30,618 nucleotides of DNA from Schizophyllum amplum (GCA_007026445.1 VDMD01000221.1:1-30618), one strand, 5' to 3'; positions 9,291 through 19,079 are shown, counted from the stretch's first letter. A program made the numbers and translations. The notes: generated by a model from the sequence alone, not told the origin.

Positions 9291-10521
9291 ATGCCGCCCA
9301 GACTCAACAAACGACAGCAGCGCGAGCTGGAAGAGCTGGAAGAGCTATCGAAGCATCAGCAACCAGAAGACGAGGAACCGTTACCTACCAAGTCTTCTGG
9401 AACTGGAGGATTTGCAGCCGTGAGTATTCAGCTTGAATCACTCGATATGGTGTTGAAGTTTGTCCAGTTGCTTGCGCAAGATGAAGGGGACGAGGGCGAT
9501 GATGAGCCTGAGGAAGCGGCAACGCCCTCGAAGGCGCGCAAGGTATGCATCGTTGACTGGACGCATCCCTATGTTGAACTCAAGAAGTGAAAGCCCAAGA
9601 AGAAAAAGAAGAAGGCGCCAGCAGCTGCTAGCCCCGAAGGACCGCAAACACCGCAGACGCCTCCCCAAGACGCGCCTCCCACACCCTCAGCCTCCGCCAA
9701 GAAGGCTGCTAAGAAGGCAAAGCAGAAGGAGAAAAAGTCCGGAAAGGACGACGTCGAGCGTGCCCTCGCAGAGCTCTCCTTGCAGTGTGTACTCTCAACC
9801 CACCATCGATCATCTGCTAAGCGTGACCCGCAGGTATCCCAGCCTCGGCGACGCCGCGTCCGCCCTCTCCTCCTCCACCAGCGCCTCCCGCACATCGATG
9901 GACGCCCTCGCCCGCCTCCTCGCCATCTCCCCCGCCCACCTCGACCCCGAAGCCGAGATGCGCAAGTTCTTCGGCGCCAAGGTCGTGCAGTCCCACCGCG
10001 AAAAGGGCGCCGCGCCATCCCCCGCCCGCCGCACGGACAAGTCGAACCTCACGCGCCCGCAGCCGACGTGGTGGCCGGCGAAGCTGCGCGAGGGGCTGAC
10101 GACGCGCCAGCTGACGCCGGACGAGCTCGACGCGCAGCGGCAGCGGCACGCGTGGGCCCCCCTGGGCGAGGAGCGCTGGTGGACGGTCGAGTACAGCAAG
10201 AAGTACAAGGCGGTCACGAAGGCCTTTATGCAGGTCGTCATGGCCGGCGGTGCGTAGTCCTATCGGTATCGGGGGGAGAAAATTGACTGATGGACAACAG
10301 ACCCGGAGGGTTTCTACAACCTGCTGCATCGGTTGTCGTGGCACGCGGACACGCTGCTGCAGCTGTCGGAGCTGTACCGGCATCGCGAGGAGCATGCGAC
10401 GGCGGTGGACTTTGTCGATCGCGCGCTGTTCACGTACGAGCGCGCCATGCTCGGCGCGTTCAACCTCACCTCGGGCGCGAACAGGCTCGACTTTGACCAC
10501 GTCGAGACGCGGCCATACAAG
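9291..10521 (+). pseudogene. RQC1: TCF25/RQC1-like ribosome quality control factor, 5' fragment, unit A
   Basis: The five exons are 9291-9419, 9468-9542, 9594-9784, 9834-10249 and 10301-10521. They join in frame to 344 residues, with four introns of 48-51 nt. The product starts MPPRLNKRQQRELEELEEL and has an acidic stretch, then a Lys-rich stretch (PKKKKKKAP). LDPEAEMRKFFGAKVV (residues 168-183) and ADTLLQLSELYRHREEHATA (from 286) match the conserved core of TCF25/Nulp1/Rqc1. These proteins act with the Ltn1 ligase on stalled 60S subunits. The C-terminal helical-repeat half is absent. After exon 5 a GTCTTC donor is followed by a stop at 10618 if unspliced, or by a decayed ALNRH stretch near 10622. 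The fragment is intact up to its break. Confidence 0.85.
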
Positions 10522-10677
10522 GTCTTCCCCCTCCTCGCTTTGCTTCTTGCTTCACCCCCCCTCCCCCTTGTTGCGCGCCTTCTTGCTTGCTTTAACTCCA
10601 ACGCTCACGTGATGTCATAGCGCGCTGAACCGGCATGGATTTTGATAGGTGTCTAGCGCCCATCCCTCCTTTTGTGG
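10522..10677 (+). other. 3' breakpoint zone of captured gene segment (unit A)
   Basis: The TCF25-like homology fades here. After a pyrimidine-rich candidate intron ending GTCATAG (10620), GCGCTGAACCGGCATGGATT could encode a decayed ALNRHMDF-like remnant. Nothing recognisable follows. The next feature is a hairpin at 10678. Confidence 0.4.
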
Positions 10678-10722
10678 GCCCCCGGACATGGGTTCCCCCT
10701 ACAGGGGCCCATGTCCGGGGGC
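10678..10722. repeat. Perfect 15-bp hairpin at the breakpoint (unit A)
   Basis: The arms GCCCCCGGACATGGG and CCCATGTCCGGGGGC surround a 15-nt loop. Inside the loop a CCCC can pair with GGGG, giving a nearly continuous stem of 19 pairs. Confidence 0.9.
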
Positions 10723-11596
10723 GTGCCACGACGAAGACTACGAGGTAACTACTGAACCGACCCTGCAACTACTGACCCGACCCTCCTCCTGCGTACCCGA
10801 CCCTCCTCCTGCGTACCAGCATACCCTTCCACCAGCATGGCCTCGACGGGCATGGCCTCGACCAGCATGGCCTCCCCCGACATAGGTCCGGCGTGCGGCG
10901 TGACGGCAAGACGACGGCGAGGGGGGCGGCGAGACGACGGCGAGGGGGGCGGCGACGAGCACGACCAGCGGCGATGAGCACGACCAGCGGCATGGCGAGA
11001 GGGGGGGGGGAGCAATGGTGGAGGGAGAGGTCAGATGGGAGGCCTTATATACTCCCTCTTGCCAAGCCCCGCGGTGCGCCGCGTCCTCGGTAGCGACGAG
11101 TGCGGGACTGCGAGGGTGTGCGGGGGCGGGGCTGCGGGCGGGCGTCTCAAGGGATAGCGTGAGCTTGTGCGACGGGCAGCCGAGTATGCGGCCTGTGTCG
11201 TGATTGTACTGACTGCACTCACCTCGTCTCTCCAGCCCTCGACCGCGCGAAAGCACGCTCTCGACCCCGCAAAAGCACGCTCTCGACCCCGCGGAAGCGC
11301 GTGTGCACTCGGACGGCAAGAGGCAGTCGTTCTGTGAGAGAGGGAGGCATTCGCAGGGGCGAGGGACTTTGGTGGCGTGATTAGCTCGTGTAGGTAGTCG
11401 TACGTAGTTGAATACAATAATGCTTGTACCTTTCATGCCCGAGTCCCCCGCGCCGCGCCAAGGCCCTTACAGTCACGTAGGCCCTCACAGTCACAGTTCA
11501 ACTTATGGCTCTCTGTCAATGATTGTGCTTCCAAGTCTTTGTATTTCTTTTCTTCAAATCGTTGTAATTCCGTGTCTATCCGACTGTACAGTGTTG
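10723..11596. other. Repeat-rich spacer with a possible minus-strand promoter (unit A)
   Basis: Short repeats run from about 10760 to 10990: CCCGACCCTCCTCCTGCGTA, CAGCATGGCCTCGAC, GACGACGGCGAGGGGGGCGG and AGCACGACCAGCGGC. On the minus strand TATATAAGG (11051-11043) lies about 50 bp before an ATG (10993) that opens MPLVVLIAAGRARRRPP. This is a weak gene candidate of 74 codons. A 22-bp CTCGACCCCGCAAAAGCACG-like repeat occurs three times at about 11235-11300. I see no recognised gene. Confidence 0.45.
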
Positions 11597-11854
11597 TCAT
11601 ACTCTAACTGCAATGCTACCCGAAAAAAGACTAATCTGAACATGCCACAGTCCCTGACCATGCAACAAAGTCCCCGAACACGTTTGTGACACCCCCGCGT
11701 ATATCTCGCTGCCGTCGAGGGCGCGATAGCACGTCGAGGGCGTCCACAGAGTCGACTCGAGCGTCGTGAACATGTCCCCGACGACACGCGAGATCACTGA
11801 GTACTAAGAGAACGTCAGCGGAATACTGATGAGGGAGGGGGGGCTTGTACTCAC

Positions 11855-12697
11855 AGAATACACGCCCCGGACGTATGGCCTGCTCGCCGGACGACGATAC
11901 GTTGCTTCGCCGCTTGGCGGACGACGATACGTTGCTTCGCCGCTCGGCGGGGTGACCGAAAGCGCAGACGAAGGGCGTATCGCGTCCGAGGTAGAGGGGA
12001 GGGGGGAGTCGTCCGAGATCGAGGGCGAGGCGCAAACGACGAAGGCGAGGGGGCCTACTACAAGTTCAGTCAGATTGAACGTGACCAATGACCACTGAGT
12101 ACTCACCCATAGCCTGCTCGCCGGACGGCGATCCATATACTCAACGCCTAGGTGGTGGGCATAAGGTGAGGGTACGTCTTGAGAGTATTAGGGAACCGTC
12201 GGGCGCGTCGATCACGTCGCTTGGCGGACGGTGATCACGTCGCTCGGCTGACGGCGATCACGTCGCTCGGCGGACGGCGATCCATATATACTCATCGTCT
12301 AGGCGCGAGGGGTCAGTCGGATGATAAGTGGCTAGACGTCGCACTCACCTTGCTCGCGAGACGTATACTCATCGCCTACGGGAGTGAGTCTGTCTCCCAG
12401 GCGAAGATGTAGTGAGCTACTGCGTTGGTCAGCGACGTGATGGAAGCAAACAATGAGTGACACACCTTGCTCGCCGGACGACGATACGTATACTCATCGC
12501 CTGAGGGCGTGAATTTGCTTAGTCGGCGAGGATACACAATCTAGAAAGATCGTGAGCAACATGTTAAAGACACGATAAGTTACTTACCTTGCTCGCCGGA
12601 CGACGATACGTATACTCAGGGATGCGGGTAGGCTTAGAACAGCGCGAAGGAGCTCCGTGGCGAGGAGGGCATCTTGTTCCTCAGACGATCATGCACG
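11855..12697. repeat. GCTCGCCGGACGACGATACGT repeat family (unit A)
   Basis: Six or more copies of a 30-45 bp motif occur near 11883, 11919, 12115, 12180-12290, 12350, 12468 and 12592. Most begin directly after CTCAC or TTAC, the minus-strand donor position, so each forms the 3' end of a minus-strand exon. Between 12205 and 12285 a 23-bp CACGTCGCTCGGCGGACGGC-like form repeats three times, which breaks any reading frame. Confidence 0.75.
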
Positions 12698-12810
12698 CTA
12701 CCGATAAATCAGCACCATGTCTGAAGATAAGACACATAACGTACCCTGCTCTCCTCTTGGATATAGGCCTGCAGCGGCGCCGACTCCAGTCCACGAGACA
12801 AAGACGAGCA

Positions 12811-13778
12811 CGGCGGCGCTGCGCGCCGCCGCGACGCGCGGCCTTCGGCCGCGCGGGGGTGGCCCCGCCCCCCGCTGTCGCGGAAGCCCGGCGAGGCGAC
12901 ACGCGTCGCGGCTCCCCTCCCAACAACTGGTCAACAGGTCAAAGAAAATTCGATACACATAAAATGGAATGACTCACCAATGCACTAAGCGAAGACCCTA
13001 GAGTGTGCGACGGCGCTGCGCGCCGTCGCCGTGAGCGCGGCCTCCGGCCGCGCGGTCGTCTCCTCCGCCCCGCTGTAGTAGCCCGAACGCCCTCCTCCGC
13101 AATCTAGGAGAAATGTCAATGAGAAGCCAGTAAGATAGAGAAAAATGACTCACCCAAGGACAGACCATGAGGCGGAGCATGCGACGGCGCTGCGCGCCGT
13201 CGCCGTGAGCGCGGCCAGAGGCCGCGCAGTCGTATCCCAAGGCCCCCGCGATAGTCCAGACAACCCTCACCCGCGATCTACACGAAATATCAATGAGAAG
13301 CCAGTCAACAAGAGAGAGAAACAACTCACCAATGCACTAAGCAAAGACCCTGTACGGTGCGACGGCGCTGCGCGCCGCCGCCGTGGGCGCGGCCTCCGGC
13401 CGCGCAGTCGTCCCCCCGCCCCCAAGATAATCCAAGATCCCTCACCAGCAGTCTAGACAAAACGTCAATGAAAAGGCAATAGAGAAGAGAAAGAACGACT
13501 CACCGAAGGACGAACCAAAGACCCTATGGGGTGCGACGGCGCTGCGCGCCGTCGCCGTGGACGCGGCCTTCGGCCACGCCATTCCCCTCCTCGTCCTGCG
13601 GACTCGCACGCGCTGCGGAGACCGTGCATGTCCGGCCGCAGCATCGACTCGCACGTTCTAACCAATGCGTCAGCACGAGACCGACGGTGCAGATAAAAGT
13701 AAGACGTACAATGGAGGAGTATGGAGATTGCGCGACGGCGCTGCGCGCCGTCGCCGGGGGCGCGGCCTTTGGCCGCGC
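12811..13778. repeat. Six GC-rich double-hairpin cassettes (unit A)
   Basis: Cores lie at 12811-12855, 13007-13053, 13181-13227, 13359-13405, 13533-13579 and 13732-13778. Each has GCGACGGCG-CTGCG-CGCCGTCGC (or a close variant) followed by CGCGGCC-TCC-GGCCGCG-like arms, that is, two stem-loops in a row. Middle copies are spaced 174-178 bp, and each lies inside one minus-strand exon. The first and last copies keep the hairpins while their flanks have diverged. Arm changes are sometimes matched on both sides (GGCGGCG with CGCCGCC in the first). Confidence 0.85.
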
Positions 13779-14319
13779 GACTGTCGACCCGCCCTGGCGG
13801 AGTCGCATCCGCCTGTGTCCTGTGAAGGGAGTCAGTTGGAAAATGAATCGAAGACGTAAGACGACTCACCGAAAGCCCACCCGCGTAGCGAAACGAAACC
13901 AAGACCATCCGTGACAAACGTGCGAAGATGGCGGCGCCGGCCAGCCCCCCGTCGCGCCTCGTGCCCCTGCATGCCAATGACGCCGGTGCCGCGGCACGTC
14001 GACAACGACCCCAACAACATGGCGACGAGGAGTCAAGACTGCAGCTGGGTCAGTACAGAACATGACCCGTGTTCTGAGGCATACCTTGAGCACGACAGAT
14101 GGCACGACGCCGACGCGATGCGTCGCTGTCGCCTACGGTCTCGACCATAGCCTGCGAGCACGTTAGTCAACGTAGCGAGAACATGGCACGGCCCACTCAC
14201 CTATCAGCGTATACAAGTTTTCGTCGTAGTCGGCAGCGGGAAGGCGATATAGACGGCGGACACGTCGGGGAGGAGGGGGGCATGATGGTTGAAAGGAAGA
14301 AAAGTTCGCTGCGGAGCGG

Positions 14320-14327
14320 TATATATA
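14320..14327 (-). promoter_or_regulatory. TATA box of the minus-strand locus (unit A)
   Basis: TATATATA stands 37 bp before the ATG at 14283. That would place the transcript start about 5-15 nt before the ATG, a short leader. The motif is palindromic, so direction is inferred from the minus-strand splice signals beyond it. Confidence 0.55.
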
Positions 14328-14589
14328 CGGGCGTCGGAGCTAAAGGGAACCGAGCAAGATACTTACCCTCGTACGTGGCAGATCTACCGCAGCCCGATCT
14401 TCAACAATGGTGTCGTTATTCGGCCGCGGATTGAGCGCCCGCCGCGCCATCTAACAAAAACATTCAGAATTACCACCATTACCGTGTCGCATGCAGCAGA
14501 ATGAGAGCCTTAGATGGTATCGAGGTCAGCACCTAGTTGAATGAGACCGATGAGGGATGTTTGGCAAAGTCACGCGAACGCTTGTGATG

Positions 14590-15340
14590 GTCAGGAGCAA
14601 GAAGAACAATGGACGCGGCAGTCGGTCCGGGCGCCGAAGTTGAACTTGATGGCAATCGTCGACCTCCCTCTGGCTCCCCGTGCGCTCTCTTCGCCGCAGA
14701 AAAAAAAGTAAGGATACTCTTCGGTTCCGCCCAATTATCTGACGCTTCATTTAATTTTATAGCGCGGCTTCGGCACTGGATCCGCTGAACTTTGCGCAAC
14801 ATCGCTGGCGGGGCATAACTAGCGTGCACAGAAGTTCTCGCCCTCTGCAGCATGTACACACGCTTTTCCAACCTCCTGAGCAGTTCCTCGGATGTTTGAC
14901 GTACGGAAGATGCGTACCTACTCGGAAGCGATGCGCGATCGGCCCACGTCTTGATGCGAAGATTCCAGGTCGTATGTTGAACTGAATGTGCACGCGTTCC
15001 CATTCTGCAGTATCAGCAAGGCGTTGTCCCGTTGCGTGTCTTCCAGTATGGATACTCAAGAGGGTGGCCTACACACTAAGAGGGCGAGGGACGAATATCC
15101 TGACACGGATTCTCTTGCGCAACGTTGCGTACGCGCCACCCTTCCCCACCCTCTCGCTCACCTGTCACCCCGAATCTTCCATCTCCGAGCGTCTCCCAAA
15201 CGCGCGCGCAGTCTGATAGACATCATCGCACTACGTCCGCATCGCTCCGCGCCACCATCAGCGACAATAGCGGAGTAGGCATCCCGGCTCTGCTCGCAGA
15301 GGTAAGTTCAACATCCACACTCGCGTTTCCAACCTCCTGA
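14590..15340 (+). pseudogene. Diverged paralogue of the unit-start gene remnant (unit A)
   Basis: An exon-like piece with DGQEQEEQWTRQSVRAPKLN ends at GTAAGG (14709). The next, starting after TTTTATAG (14761), reads AASALDPLNFAQHRW and parallels NAATILDPLEFAQQ at the unit start. A later piece ends ISDNSGVGIPALLAE at a GTAAGT donor (15306). The order and splice positions match the remnant at 1-1010, so this is an older duplicate that kept a clearer intron. I do not recognise the protein, and the frame stops at 14984 (MLN*). Confidence 0.45.
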
Positions 15341-15909
15341 GTCTGCCGTACCGTGGAATCTTCCCCGTGCGTCTCCGCCACCAGCTCTTCATCTCGCGAG
15401 CCGAATATGTTGGCTTCGCTGACAGATCAGAAGCACGAGGTCGTGCGGCGAGTGCTGCACTCGTCTCCACTGTGTTTCTGCAAAGTTCAACATTGGACTT
15501 TAGATTTTGCACTCACCCGTGTCGTTGTCTGTCCAGCGCACGGCCCTGCGAGTTAGGAGACATCACAGTTCTCGCGGAATGCTGCTACTTCTGTAGACGG
15601 TTCGCGAAAGCGCGAGCTGCACGCTGGCGGTATTCATGCGCGCCACCCAAAGTCAACAAGGGCTACCAAATTCAGCCAGATGACGTTCGTTGCGCGTAGA
15701 TCAGGGCCCGGCGGCACGATAACCTAGATAGCCTTGCTGTGCGTAATCGATCAGGACGGCCGTCGGACATGAAGCGCTGTTCGGGTGAACGCGCGCGCCA
15801 CTCGAGGTCCCGCTCGTCGATTTTGAGGCAGGCGGAGCTCGTTCAAGCGGCGGAGACAGACAAGCAGGCAGGAAATCAATAGATAGTGACCACTCCATAC
15901 GAAAGGGAT
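15341..15909. other. Unit end without a recognised gene (unit A)
   Basis: Only short open frames are seen, for example MLASLTDQKHEVVRRVL from 15407. The stretch 15700-15900 on the minus strand reads through to a position just before the next unit. I see no RNA gene or strong repeat. Confidence 0.4.
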
Positions 15910-16119
15910 GCAGAAATTGACGCAAACATCGTCCGCGGGCGATGATGATGGTCGGGAACAAGATGTTTAATGATCGTCGCAGTCGGTCCGACGCGCCGAA
16001 GTTCAACTTGTCCCCATCATCCATGTCCATCCCCCTCATCGCGCGCCTCCGCCGCCTCGGACAAAAGCCTGTTCGGTTCCCAAACTTCCTTGATCTCTAT
16101 CTCGAAATCTAGAACGCCG

Positions 16120-17330
16120 CCACCATCCTGGATCCGCTGGAATTCGCACAACAGTCACGCTGCGCCCGAAAACGCACGTCTCTACCCTCCGGAGGGCGAC
16201 CGCGCTCTCGCCAAGTGCCGCGATGGGTCGCGCGAATGTTTGTACGGCATGATCTCGCTTCATACCTCGGGTAAGTGGCGCCGATGGGCGAGATCTACGA
16301 CCGGCCTTATCGTTCTGGGAGGTCTAGGATGTTTGACTGTCGAACTCGATGTCTTCACCGTCGAAAGTTGACATCCCCACTTAACATATTCCTCACCGGA
16401 ATTCGACGCCGCAGGTGAAAGTGAGTGAGTCTCTCGATGCTACACCTCTCTTCGCAACCTCCAGCGAGCGCTATGGCGCGATGAGCGTGGGTTTCATTAT
16501 GTGGCGTTGTTTTCCGTTCGCTCGTAACATGGGAATCTCGCCTTGGAAGACCGTTATTTCTCCCACGTGCTGCTTATGACATACGTGGGACACTGTCTAC
16601 AAGGTTTAGGACGCGTCCCCGCGCTCTACAATGCACAGTGCACCACCCCTTCCTGGTCGTCCTCCACCTCACCGCCCTCTCATTCCGCCCCCGCTCGACC
16701 CACCTGAAACGCCATTGACTCATTCAGGAGGTTCGAATACTCGGACGATCCTGCGCCGACCGCCGACGGCCGCACGCACACGCCATCGTGCATACTGCAC
16801 CCCGTCTCGAACTCGCCGAATCTTCCATCCTGCTGTCGTCCATTTCCGCGCTCGCCGCCCGCTCGAATAGTCTATCGCTAGCTTACTCGGGTCCGCGTAT
16901 CGCCGACGCGGAACGAGGGGAGTCTGCGCTCACTCGCCAATGTTCGTTTTCATTTCCCCGCTCACAGTACACAGTGACTTACAGAGCGCAGGGAGCGGTA
17001 CTTCTACCTGAACACGGCGGATATACGCGTCTCCGAGGTCCCCGAGAATCATTGTACCTGAAGAAAGCGCGAGCGCGGCGTTGAACGACGGGCTGGAGGC
17101 GCGTTCAACGGCCTCGCCTTGTTCAACAACAACGCTTTCCCGATGGGGAATGCGCTTACGTTGTTGTCTTCAACCTGCATCTCGATTTTCCTGGACCGCG
17201 CTCGCGGGGTTCTCGGCCGGCGACGCATCGAGCATCGTTTCGCGTACGCGATTTGGAATGTTCTGTGATCCCTGAGCTTACCTAGAACAGCGCAGAACGA
17301 CGGGCGCTCGACGCAAGGTTCAGGCTGCGG
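16120..17330 (+). pseudogene. Unrecognised multi-exon gene remnant (unit B)
   Basis: This is the uninterrupted counterpart of the unit A remnant: the LDPLEF exon at about 16120-16270, its GTAAGT donor, and the FNGLALFNNN exon at about 17100-17240. The middle donor, GTGAGT in A, reads GGGGAGT here, so that splice site appears lost. The single CTTACAG at 16978-16984 is the empty transposon site. Confidence 0.38.
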
Positions 17331-17386
17331 TGTCGTCAGGACATCACCACGGAAGTTCAGCAAGATCCCCCGCACTTTGCGTCGAC

Positions 17387-17466
17387 GACGGCGCGCTTCA
17401 GTCGGCGACGGCGCGCTTCAGTCGGCGACGGCGCGCTTCAGTCGGCGACGGCGCGCTCCAGTCGGC
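17387..17466. repeat. Four 20-bp tandem repeats (unit B)
   Basis: GACGGCGCGCTTCAGTCGGC occurs three times, then once with TCC for TTC. The copies are more uniform than in unit A, which fits recent homogenisation. Confidence 0.9.
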
Positions 17467-17659
17467 GACCCCAACAAAACGACCGCGCATCGAATGTTGG
17501 AAAACCAACCCCCTGAACGCAGGCGCGCCACTGAATCTTCCGCCCTTTCGTAAGTCGATCTTGGCCCCCAATTCCCGGAGATTGTTCGGTCGCCGCTGAC
17601 GCGCGTTTCAAGGAGGTTGGAAAGCTTGTTCGAGGAGGTTGGACAGCTTGTTGACGGCG

Positions 17660-17665
17660 TATAAG
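17660..17665 (+). promoter_or_regulatory. TATA box of plus-strand spliced region (unit B)
   Basis: GGCGTATAAGAGGCGGGGG precedes a pyrimidine-rich leader. Upstream, a GAGGTTGGA motif has duplicated relative to unit A. Confidence 0.6.
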
Positions 17666-17844
17666 AGGCGGGGGACGTGGGGTGATTGAGGCAGCATCCG
17701 TGCTTCCTCCCCTCGCCGTCTCCCCCTCCTCGACTTGCCTCGCCGCCTTTACCTAGCCGCCACCGTCGCCCTCGATCATCGCCGTCGCCCACGATCATCG
17801 CCGTCGCTCCCCATGATGGCCGTAGGCTCCTCCTCATCGCCTTC

Positions 17845-18032
17845 CACGCCCGCCCGACCGACGACGTGGACGCCTTCAACGCCCGCCCGACGACGTGGAC
17901 GCCTTCAACGCCCGCCCGACGACATGCACGCCTTCAACGCCCGCCCAACCGACGATATGCACGCCTTCAACGCCCGCCCTACGACTTGGACGCCTTCAAC
18001 GCCCGACCGACGACGTGGACGCCGTCAAACGC
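17845..18032. repeat. About 30-bp tandem repeats, first exon (unit B)
   Basis: Five to six variants of the CGACGTGGACGCCTTCAACG family occur, an expansion over unit A. Confidence 0.82.
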
Positions 18033-18099
18033 AGGCCGTTTACCGTGCGCTTGATTGCTGCCCTAGTCAACGTCTACTTACTTCTCCTCGTTTTTCAGC

Positions 18100-18320
18100 T
18101 CTCGTCATGCTCGCCCATGCAGCTCTCGATGTGCCTGCCCATGCGGCTCTCGATCTGCTCGCCCATGCAGCTCTCAATATGCTCGCCCATGCAATCCTTC
18201 GCCGCCGCGCCCCAGGCGAGGCCCTCCACGTCGTCGAGCTTGACATGTCGTCGATTTGGACACGTCGTCGAGCTTGACACGTCGTTGAGTTTGACACGTC
18301 GTCGAGCTTGACACGTCGGC
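18100..18320. repeat. Two tandem repeat families unique to unit B
   Basis: First come four copies of about 30 bp built on TGCTCGCCCATGCAGCTCTC. Then, from about 18233, come about five copies of a GTCGTCGAGCTTGACACGTC-like 21-mer. Unit A has only a single related stretch after 5839. Confidence 0.8.
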
Positions 18321-18904
18321 GCGTTGTCTACTGCGGTCGTCGGCGCGTTGTCTCCCGCGGTCGCTGGCGCGTCCCTCGCCGATCACCGTGCGCCGCGTTG
18401 GCGCGTCCCTCGCCGATCATCGTGCGCCGCGTTGACGGGAACGATGGCCTATGTTGGCGGGAACGAGGCCTATGTTGACGGGGACGATGCCTATGTTGTT
18501 CTTTCTGCTCAGCCTACCGTGCGTCGCGAGTCTCTTACTGTTACTCTTCAAGTTTTTGACTTTTTATTTCATTTCAGCGGTCTCTCGCGTCGGCGTCGTC
18601 TCCGCCGTGAGTCGTCTCCGACACCGTGAGTCGTCTGCGCCGCGAGTCGTCTCCGCCCTGAGTCGTCCCCGCCGCGAGTCGTCTCCGCCTTGGTCGCAGC
18701 GCGATTTGTCCCCCTCGCATCGGCGTCCCCATCGCACATCAATGTCGCAAACACCCATATATCTTCACTCATAAAGACTCTCGGTGAGCTATCACGTTCC
18801 GCTCCTCTTGGTCGTCGTGCTCACTCCCTTGCCGACGACGGCCGTTAGCTCACTGTTGCGATGACGCGTTAGAGCTCTGCGTCTCGCGTCGCTCCACCCC
18901 TGTC

Positions 18905-19010
18905 GTTCCCGAGTCCGTCGACCTAGGATATCACGGAGTCCGTCGACCTAGGACATCACGCAGTCCGTCGACCTAGGACATCACGGAGTCCGTCGACGTA
19001 GGACATCAAG
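18905..19010. repeat. Four copies of GAGTCCGTCGACCTAGGACAT (unit B)
   Basis: The spacing is about 27 bp. Unit A has one copy, near 6566-6590, before the same intron. Confidence 0.85.
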
Positions 19011-19079
19011 CTATCAGTACGTTGTCTGCATTGTACTTTCTTCGGTCGTGCTGACTCCTTTGTTTGTTCTAGATCATAT

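Larger units (their letters stand above)
11597..14283 (-). pseudogene. Minus-strand multi-exon locus with duplicated exons (unit A)
   Basis: About fifteen minus-strand exons are bounded by canonical signals. They are 14283-14201, 14151-14085 (or 14132), 14038-13870, 13819-13710, 13657-13504, 13452-13330, 13277-13154, 13103-12978, 12926-12745, 12697-12588, 12540-12466, 12419-12349, 12298-12107, 12057-11855 and 11803-11597. Introns are about 46-66 nt, with GTGAGT, GTAAGT, GTACGT or GTGTGT donors. A TATA box lies 37 bp before the ATG. Exons 4-9 share a hairpin-encoded RGRRPRPRRRRAAPSH-like peptide. Exons 10-14 share a TYRRPxS motif. The last exon reads VISRVVGDMFTTLESTLW and stops at 11597. One frame can run through exons 1-7, but I could not keep it to the end. 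It may be a decayed gene or a non-coding RNA. The family is not recognised. Confidence 0.5.
1..15909. repeat. Tandem array unit A (contains the transposon)
   Basis: Base 1 aligns with base 15910 and base 28411, and the alignment continues through each unit in the same orientation. The stretches beginning GCAGAAATTGACGCAAACA recur at all three points. Unit A is 15,909 bp. Removing the 3,759-bp transposon and one 7-bp target duplication leaves 12,143 bp, about 360 bp shorter than unit B. That difference comes from minisatellite copy number between about 5.6 and 8.0 kb. The window starts inside the array, so the choice of base 1 as the unit start is arbitrary. Confidence 0.93.

Noticed and set aside
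10738..11436. A 232-codon minus-strand frame, identical in unit B
   Set aside because: It crosses several short tandem repeats and a probable intron. Identity between units holds for all bases here, so it is not evidence of coding.
12811..13778. CRISPR-like spacing of the hairpin cassettes
   Set aside because: The spacing is irregular (174-202 bp), the intervening sequences are themselves related, and the genome is eukaryotic.
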